The notes under the pieces were generated by a model. That model made no database searches. It worked only from the letters and a program-made list of their open reading frames with translations, and was not told where the DNA came from. A stretch of DNA of 11,535 nt from Dimargaris cristalligena (taxonomy: Eukaryota; Kickxellomycota; Dimargaritomycetes; Dimargaritales; Dimargaritaceae). The stretch is taken from NCBI GenBank assembly GCA_027576995.1, contig JANBQC010000761.1, positions 1-11,535 on the forward strand, in the 5' to 3' direction. The first letter of the stretch is position 1. Every line of letters starts with the position of its first letter. Below are positions 7,764 to 11,535 of the stretch, piece after piece. The translations under genes and the position numbers were made by a program.

Positions 7764-9854
7764 ATGGGGCCAGAATCTCACCCAGCTCGCCAATATCATA
7801 GACCAACCACAATCTATCGGTGTGGAGCCACTCCTCACGCGATAGATTTTACCCACCCCCAACTCTCCACTTCCGAATTCCAGGAGATTATTGATGAGCT
7901 CCGCCACCGTCGCATTCCATTGGATCAGGTGGAGGACATATTGCCCTGCATCGCTCTCCAAGGTGGTCTATTGACAGGGCTCTCTACCGATGCTACTGCC
8001 TATTTAGTGCAGCTCGCCGTCAAGTTTAACGGACCGCTTAATGTCGAACGACTGCTTCAGGCCTGGCAGGTGGTTTCCCAGCAGCACACTGCTCTGCGCA
8101 CTGTATTTATCGAGTCGTCGGCGAAACAGTCCCTAGGGTATGTTCAGGTCGTTCTTCGGTCGTACCCCACCGCCTGGACTGTCTCCGACCAACCCTTAAA
8201 ATCCCTTGATGAATTCCTAGCCCAGAATCGCCGGCGAGGTTTTACAATGCAGGAACATATGATTCGTAATTTTGTGTTCCCTACCGTTGACAGCCAGGTG
8301 TATGATGTTGTTATTACCTTCCACCATTCTCTGTGTGATGGGTGGTCGTTGCCTCTTTTATTCCAGGCGTGGATGGCAGCCTATCACCATCCCAACCTGG
8401 GAGCGAGTTCTCCGCCGGCCCCTTTCGCGTCCGTTATTCAGTACGTCATTCAGCTTAATCCTGAGTCAGCCCAAACCTTCTGGAGCGACTATCTGACCGA
8501 TGCACCAAAGACCCCTACCCCTCTACTCTCCCCCGACTACACTGGGTCATTGGGTTGGGTCTCTTATCTAGCCAGTGTCGACCTTTCCAAGGCCCAGTTA
8601 ACCCAATGCTCGCTAATTTTCGGGATCACTTTGGCTACTTTATTCCGGGCCGCCTATGCCCTGGTGCTGGGTTATCTGCTCGATCAAGACGAAGTGGTGT
8701 TCGGTGTGACTCTGTCTGGACGCAACCTGAGCCTACCCGGAATCGACCGGACGATTGGACCTTGTACGAATACCTTACCCTCCCGGGTGCGTCTGGACTA
8801 TCACTTAATTGTGGACTGGTTGCAGACCCTCCACCAAGGCCAGATAGCCATGATCCCGTTTGAACACTCAGTCCTAACTGACATTACTAAGTGGGCTTCA
8901 ACGGACCAATCCGGCCCACTTTTCCAAACTATTATGGGGTTCGAAAATTTCCCAGAACTTGTAGCTGATCCGGCACACAGCCTGGTTTTATCTGACCTAC
9001 GCACGGATGAGTTTACGGAGTACCCGCTAGCCATTGACTTTATCGACAGCTCCAATGGCATAAAAGCCAAGGTATTCTATGATACATCCATCTACTCCGA
9101 AGGATCCATCAGTCAGATGGTCGATATGGTCCAGTTTGTTCTCATGCAGATCCTAGCGGCGGATATGAACACACCTATGGACCACCTTGCACTTGCTAAT
9201 CCTCCGTCAAGCCGCCCCCTTCACTTTGACCAAGAATCGAGAAGCTCTACAATCGATCCCGCATCCCCGCTACTAAATGACATCTGGAACGGCTCTTTGC
9301 GGGACAACTCGGATCACCTAGTCTATATTTCAACCACGCATAGCCTATCATACAGTCAGCTTGACCAATTGGCTGATTCCCTCGCTGTTCAATCCAGTCA
9401 TTCCGGTTTAGCGCTCCACCCAACAGTCGTGGCTGCAGTAGATAGGGTCGAACCTTTGCTGGTCTGTCTAATGGGCACGATCAAACTAGGTGCCCGATTT
9501 CTACCTCTGGCATCGCCCTATACCATTGAACAATTATCAACATGCTCTAAGGCTGTTGGCGCACAAATAGTGTGGCTACCATCTACTGGTATTGAGCATG
9601 TACGCCCTTATCTGGATAAGGATATTATCATAGCTAGTATACCAGACTCAATTGATCAGAAAATTAACAAAACCCGAGCCACTCGTCGATTCAAGCAGCC
9701 GGTTGACTTACAAGATCCCTCCTTGGTGTTTGCATCCCACAGTAATTCGGCTGATCCAGTAATATCGGGCATTGATAGTCCATGCATCCAGCACACTCTT
9801 GCTTCAACCCGGGCCTTCATTGATAGCAAGAGGCAGTATATGGATGAAGTTTAA
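7764..9854 (+). CDS. C-terminal NRPS fragment: complete C domain plus half A domain
   Basis: This frame-3 ORF of 696 codons starts at an ATG at 7764. The first 27 or so codons overlap the end of the E domain in another frame and look like an artefact. Real homology begins near 7845 with the linker DFTHPQLSTSEFQ. The C domain carries VEDILPC (from 7929), the catalytic FHHSLCDGWS (8319-8348) and IGPCTNTLPSRV (8754-8789). After about 9190 an adenylation-like half domain follows and then ends at TAA 9852. If translated on its own it would be a stand-alone C domain with a dead tail. More likely it is the 3' part of the disrupted synthetase. About 670 codons carry no stop while the upstream 1305 carry five. 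At that rate about 2.6 would be expected, so the absence (Poisson chance about 0.08) does not prove selection. Confidence 0.6.
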   Translation: MGPESHPARQYHRPTTIYRCGATPHAIDFTHPQLSTSEFQEIIDELRHRRIPLDQVEDILPCIALQGGLLTGLSTDATAYLVQLAVKFNGPLNVERLLQAWQVVSQQHTALRTVFIESSAKQSLGYVQVVLRSYPTAWTVSDQPLKSLDEFLAQNRRRGFTMQEHMIRNFVFPTVDSQVYDVVITFHHSLCDGWSLPLLFQAWMAAYHHPNLGASSPPAPFASVIQYVIQLNPESAQTFWSDYLTDAPKTPTPLLSPDYTGSLGWVSYLASVDLSKAQLTQCSLIFGITLATLFRAAYALVLGYLLDQDEVVFGVTLSGRNLSLPGIDRTIGPCTNTLPSRVRLDYHLIVDWLQTLHQGQIAMIPFEHSVLTDITKWASTDQSGPLFQTIMGFENFPELVADPAHSLVLSDLRTDEFTEYPLAIDFIDSSNGIKAKVFYDTSIYSEGSISQMVDMVQFVLMQILAADMNTPMDHLALANPPSSRPLHFDQESRSSTIDPASPLLNDIWNGSLRDNSDHLVYISTTHSLSYSQLDQLADSLAVQSSHSGLALHPTVVAAVDRVEPLLVCLMGTIKLGARFLPLASPYTIEQLSTCSKAVGAQIVWLPSTGIEHVRPYLDKDIIIASIPDSIDQKINKTRATRRFKQPVDLQDPSLVFASHSNSADPVISGIDSPCIQHTLASTRAFIDSKRQYMDEV
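7838..7848 (+). other. One-base frameshift between E and C domains
   Basis: Frame 1 ends PLLTR at TAG 7843. Family sequence resumes in frame 3 as DFTHPQLS. Moving from frame 1 to frame 3 corresponds to loss of one base (or gain of two) around ACGCGATAG. No slippery heptamer is present in the overlap of the two open frames, so programmed -1 frameshifting is unlikely. Confidence 0.85.
7860..9190 (+). other. Condensation (C) domain, open frame
   Basis: This domain lies directly after E, where a C domain accepting a D-configured donor normally sits. It would join the upstream residue to the amino acid on the next carrier. The catalytic motif HHSLCDG (His codons 8322 and 8325, Asp codon 8337) and IGPCTNTLPSRV (8754-8789) look functional. 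The early motif is degenerate: VEDILPCIALQGGLL where families usually have CTPLQEGLL. No stop or frameshift is visible across it. Frame 3 differs from the frame of the upstream domains because of the one-base loss near 7843. Confidence 0.88.
9191..9854 (+). other. Degenerate, truncated adenylation-like domain
   Basis: After the C domain, a segment with the layout of the first half of an A domain can be seen. LSYSQLDQLADSLA (from about 9346) matches the conserved start, and GTIKLGARFLPLASPY (about 9474-9521) matches the A2 region but lacks the usual PLDP Asp. SLVFASHSNSADP (from about 9719) sits where the A3 loop TSGTTGxPKG should be and keeps none of its Gly or Lys pattern. The frame ends at TAA 9852, before A4. 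It cannot bind ATP or activate an amino acid. It may be an ancient truncated second module or have been cut by a rearrangement at its 3' end. Confidence 0.7.
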
Positions 9855-9899
9855 CCCGGCTATATAAGGTAAAATCCATATAGGTGGGTCATTATATTC

Positions 9900-9913
9900 A
9901 GGTCACGTGACCT
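9900..9913. promoter_or_regulatory. 14-bp palindrome centred on CACGTG (E-box)
   Basis: AGGTCACGTGACCT is a perfect palindrome 46 bases after the NRPS stop. CACGTG is the core bound by bHLH factors such as Cbf1 and Pho4, and TCACGTGA is a Cbf1-type context. A TATA-like TATATAAG lies at 9861-9868. No gene is placed to use it within this window, so its role is unknown. Confidence 0.4.
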
Positions 9914-9969
9914 TTGGGGGATAGACATAACCTTCCCCCCCTTATATTATCTACCCATCCATCACCACT

Positions 9970-9999
9970 AATATAAGCCAAGGAGACTTGGCCTATATT
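9970..9999. repeat. 13-bp stem hairpin with GAGA loop
   Basis: AATATAAGCCAAG (9970-9982) and CTTGGCCTATATT (9987-9999) pair at 12 of 13 positions around a GAGA loop. On the minus strand the odd pair becomes G-U, so RNA from that strand would pair fully. C-rich (about 9932-9941) and G-rich (10004-10014) flanks could lengthen it. It could be a MITE remnant, a 3'-end structure or a small RNA precursor. Confidence 0.55.
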
Positions 10000-10023
10000 G
10001 CGATGGGGAGGGGGCACACCCAG

Positions 10024-10134
10024 AAAGGGCAGGGGCAGTGCTGATACTTAATTGAGTACCAGCATAGTTGGTGGGGTTATATTTATGCTTATAATTGTAC
10101 TAACCCCATAATACAGTTATAAGCCCTGTCCTTT
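10024..10134. other. Dense inverted-repeat segment able to form a pseudoknot-like fold
   Basis: Four complementary pairs are nested or interleaved. AAAGGGCAGG (10024-10033) pairs with CCTGTCCTTT (10125-10134) with one G-U. GCTGATACT (10040-10048) pairs with AGTACCAGC (10055-10063) with one mismatch. TGGGGTTA (10072-10079) pairs with TAACCCCA (10101-10108). GCTTATAA (10087-10094) pairs with TTATAAGC (10117-10124). The last two interleave, giving either a pseudoknot or two exclusive hairpins. Transcription is not shown and I recognise no RNA family. Confidence 0.4.
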
Positions 10135-10208
10135 TAAGCTCTGCCCTGTTTATTTTAACTAACTCTTTAGCCAGCTGTTTTAAATAAAAAGAAAGGGCAC
10201 TAAAAGGT

Positions 10209-10275
10209 GCCACCAAATGGTAAAAAGGGAATGCCAATTGGTGAATGGGAGTAGCCAACTGGTAAATGGGGGATA
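10209..10275. repeat. Short tandem array, 21-24 bp units
   Basis: Three units start GCCA at 10209, 10233 and 10254 and share the pattern GCCAnnTGGTnAATGGG with small changes. They create low-complexity open frames on the minus strand that are unlikely to be genes. Confidence 0.55.
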
Positions 10276-10341
10276 GAGATTCCCTTTTTTGCATGGTGAA
10301 TGTAGTAAAAGGGAATGGGGAATTGACATTGGCAAATATGG

Positions 10342-10532
10342 GCCAATGGGAATCCAAATTTGAATGGGAATGTCCAATGGGCAAGTGGAGGCCATGCTCA
10401 CCCAAATTCAAATGGGATTGTGCATTCCCTCCAAGTAAGCCAATGCTTACCTAGATTTGAGTAGGCATGTACATTCCCTCCAAGTAGGCTAATATATACC
10501 CAAATTGGAATAGGAATGTATATGGGAGTAGT
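10342..10532. repeat. 48-49 bp tandem array, four diverged units
   Basis: Units begin at 10342, 10391, 10439 and 10488 (the last partial). Units two and three share CATTCCCTCCAAGTA. Units one, two and four share CCAAAT followed by AATGGGA or AATAGGA. The array is a degenerate minisatellite. It explains the small open frames across 10100-10454. Confidence 0.55.
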
Positions 10533-11535
10533 TCAACAAGGCTGTATAACGAAAAATCCATTTGATGAGGCAAATACAACTGGTTGAAAATAAACATCCC
10601 ACCAATTTTCCCATACACATATTGGTTAAAACCTTATACAACCAAGCTGAACTTCACCCATATTCCTTTAAAATAAGTTATTAATAAATTAAAATAAAAT
10701 AAACTGTAGGTTCCTAAAGGGAATTAAATTACTCCTACAGTCAAAATTTAAAAGATTAAAGGATGGATGGATAGTATAAAGGAATACTACCCATCCTAAT
10801 AAACTGGCTGGACTGGCCTAAAGTACTAAATAAAATTACTTGAATATTACTACCTATGGGTAAAATTGGTCACTCACTAGGCTGGCAAGGTGCTAGTGAA
10901 TAAACAAACAGGGTAGGGAGCTGGGGAAGGACAGGTTTTAACTAAAAACCTTTAAAAAACACACTCAGCTAGCAAGTGTCCAAAGCCCCATATGTAGTAA
11001 TATGCAAATAAAATTAAACAGCAATCCTTTAGGCTACCTATTTAAGAGAACCAGTTTGAAGGACCTACTTCCTTACTTGGATGGCCCTTCTGTATTGATC
11101 AGAAAAAGGCCTATCAATAACAGAAAGGCCAGTATTGGGAGGAGGCCTATAATGTTAGAAAGTTTAAATGAATGATAACTGCAAGCTTTATTGAATAAGT
11201 ATATAATCACTAATAAAGATAGTAATGAATAGAGAAGAAAGCCGCAAAGAGAAAAATAACAACTCCAGTTGAGTTGTTTTATTGAATAGAGGACACACCC
11301 ATAAGAATGAAGGGGATGTGGCCATTGTATAGTGAATAAAATAGTACTCACAAGAGCAGAATGAGAATTGTGATTAATCATGTAATCTCTAATACATAAT
11401 TCCTTCTGGTATCTATTCTGATAGCAAAAGAGGATTATAAATTAATGTATTGACCATTAGTATAGACTGAGGCTATTAATACATCATCCTTACCTTTAAA
11501 TGAGTAGAATAACTTCACTTTTTTGAAGTTTACTA
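10533..11535. other. AT-rich DNA with many short hairpins, no gene supported
   Basis: Perfect inverted repeats include ACTGTAGG/CCTACAGT (10703, 10734), AGGATGG/CCATCCT (10760, 10791) enclosing TAGTAT/ATACTA, TCACTAG/CTAGTGA (10874, 10893), AGGTTTT/AAAACCT (10933-10951), TATTGAT/ATCAATA (11093, 11113) and AACAACTC/GAGTTGTT (11258, 11271). A 102-codon hydrophobic minus-strand frame (11073-11381) is more likely an effect of T-rich sequence than a gene. Confidence 0.45.

Larger units (their letters stand above)
6463..7830 (+). other. Epimerization (E) domain, two nonsense codons
   Basis: This domain would epimerize the carrier-bound L-aminoacyl group to the D form. Visible motifs are PIQCWF near the start, HHILVD (H983, H984, D988), IAWRILIEDL, LPPK (downstream of the TGA), MEGHSREPW with the catalytic-type Glu 1118, VGWFTALYPL (1135-1144) and FNYFGRF (1204-1210). 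The EGH and FNYFGR motifs separate E domains from ordinary C domains. The catalytic His pair and Glu are kept, but TGA codons 1004 (6940) and 1149 (7375) cut the frame. Trp 1147 stands where Arg is common (LVLRV) and is one CpG transition away. The domain ends just before the frameshift at 7843. Confidence 0.9.
3931..9854 (+). pseudogene. Broken fungal NRPS, order (half-C)-A-T-E-C-(half-A)
   Basis: This is a modular nonribosomal peptide synthetase relic of about 5.9 kb with no convincing intron. Frame 1 runs from the ATG at 3931 to the TAG at 7843. Continuous NRPS homology crosses five in-frame stops at 5530, 5803, 6397, 6940 and 7375 (codons 534, 625, 823, 1004 and 1149). A one-base loss near 7843 then moves the homology to frame 3, which stays open to the TAA at 9852. 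An intact parent would activate an amino acid (A), tether it (T), convert it to the D form (E) and condense it with the next residue (C). The cytoplasmic assembly line ends here in half an A domain, far short of a complete second module, and no release domain is visible. The carrier serine is also lost. Recent decay is likely because indels are nearly absent. Stop-codon recoding is a weaker alternative. I am very sure of the family and fairly sure it is a pseudogene. Confidence 0.9.

Noticed and set aside
7764..7845. Programmed -1 ribosomal frameshift joining the E and C frames
   Set aside because: No X-XXY-YYZ slippery site is present in the overlap, and the upstream stops make a functional joint product implausible.
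9933..9941. C-run beside G-rich sequence as a telomere-like or quadruplex element
   Set aside because: No repeated telomere unit is present and the G-rich partner at 10004-10014 is better explained by pairing with the C-run.
10100..10454. Overlapping small frames on both strands (minus 103 and 73 codons, plus 62 codons)
   Set aside because: They follow the tandem arrays and give repeated peptides, with no domain.
11073..11381. Minus-strand 102-codon frame with two hydrophobic stretches, possible small membrane protein
   Set aside because: T-rich DNA read in this direction gives Leu, Ile and Phe by composition. A hairpin repeat (11258-11278) lies inside it and no family resemblance or promoter is visible.

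Overview
The window looks like nuclear DNA from a fungus. It holds one large, broken nonribosomal peptide synthetase (NRPS) gene on the + strand (3931-9854) between long AT-rich flanks without convincing genes. A eukaryote is supported by nearly 4 kb of non-coding DNA upstream, a TATA box and Kozak-like start context instead of a ribosome binding site, and fungal-style condensation and epimerization motifs. A zygomycete-type (early-diverging) fungus is my guess from the style of the sequence and is unverified.

The NRPS locus reads, in order: a truncated C-lobe of a condensation domain, a full adenylation (A) domain, a carrier (T) domain, an epimerization (E) domain, a complete condensation (C) domain, and a degenerate half A domain. 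An intact version would activate one amino acid, load it on T, epimerize it to the D form and condense it with the next residue. This copy cannot do so. Reading frame 1 is cut by five in-frame stops (5530 TGA, 5803 TAA, 6397 TGA, 6940 TGA, 7375 TGA) with no loss of frame between them. A one-base frameshift near 7843 follows. The carrier serine is replaced by Phe. Several lesions, including all four TGA codons, are what CpG transitions would produce. The C domain and half A domain remain open in frame 3 (to 9854).

Upstream (1-3930) there is a diverged direct repeat of about 0.4 kb in two copies about 1.1 kb apart, pyrimidine-rich blocks, an orphan TATA element near 2817 and a 75-bp tandem duplication. 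Next comes the NRPS promoter: a CGG-N8-CCG palindrome, a TATA box at 3754 and two abutting tiny upstream ORFs before the ATG at 3931.

Downstream (9855-11535) is AT-rich and rich in inverted repeats: a 14-bp palindrome around CACGTG, a GAGA-loop hairpin, a roughly 110-nt segment that can fold with a pseudoknot-type arrangement, two short tandem-repeat arrays and several more hairpins. No gene is supported there. The most rewarding points are the CpG-transition decay signature, the nonsense codon that also makes a perfect splice donor, and the structured segment at 10024-10134.
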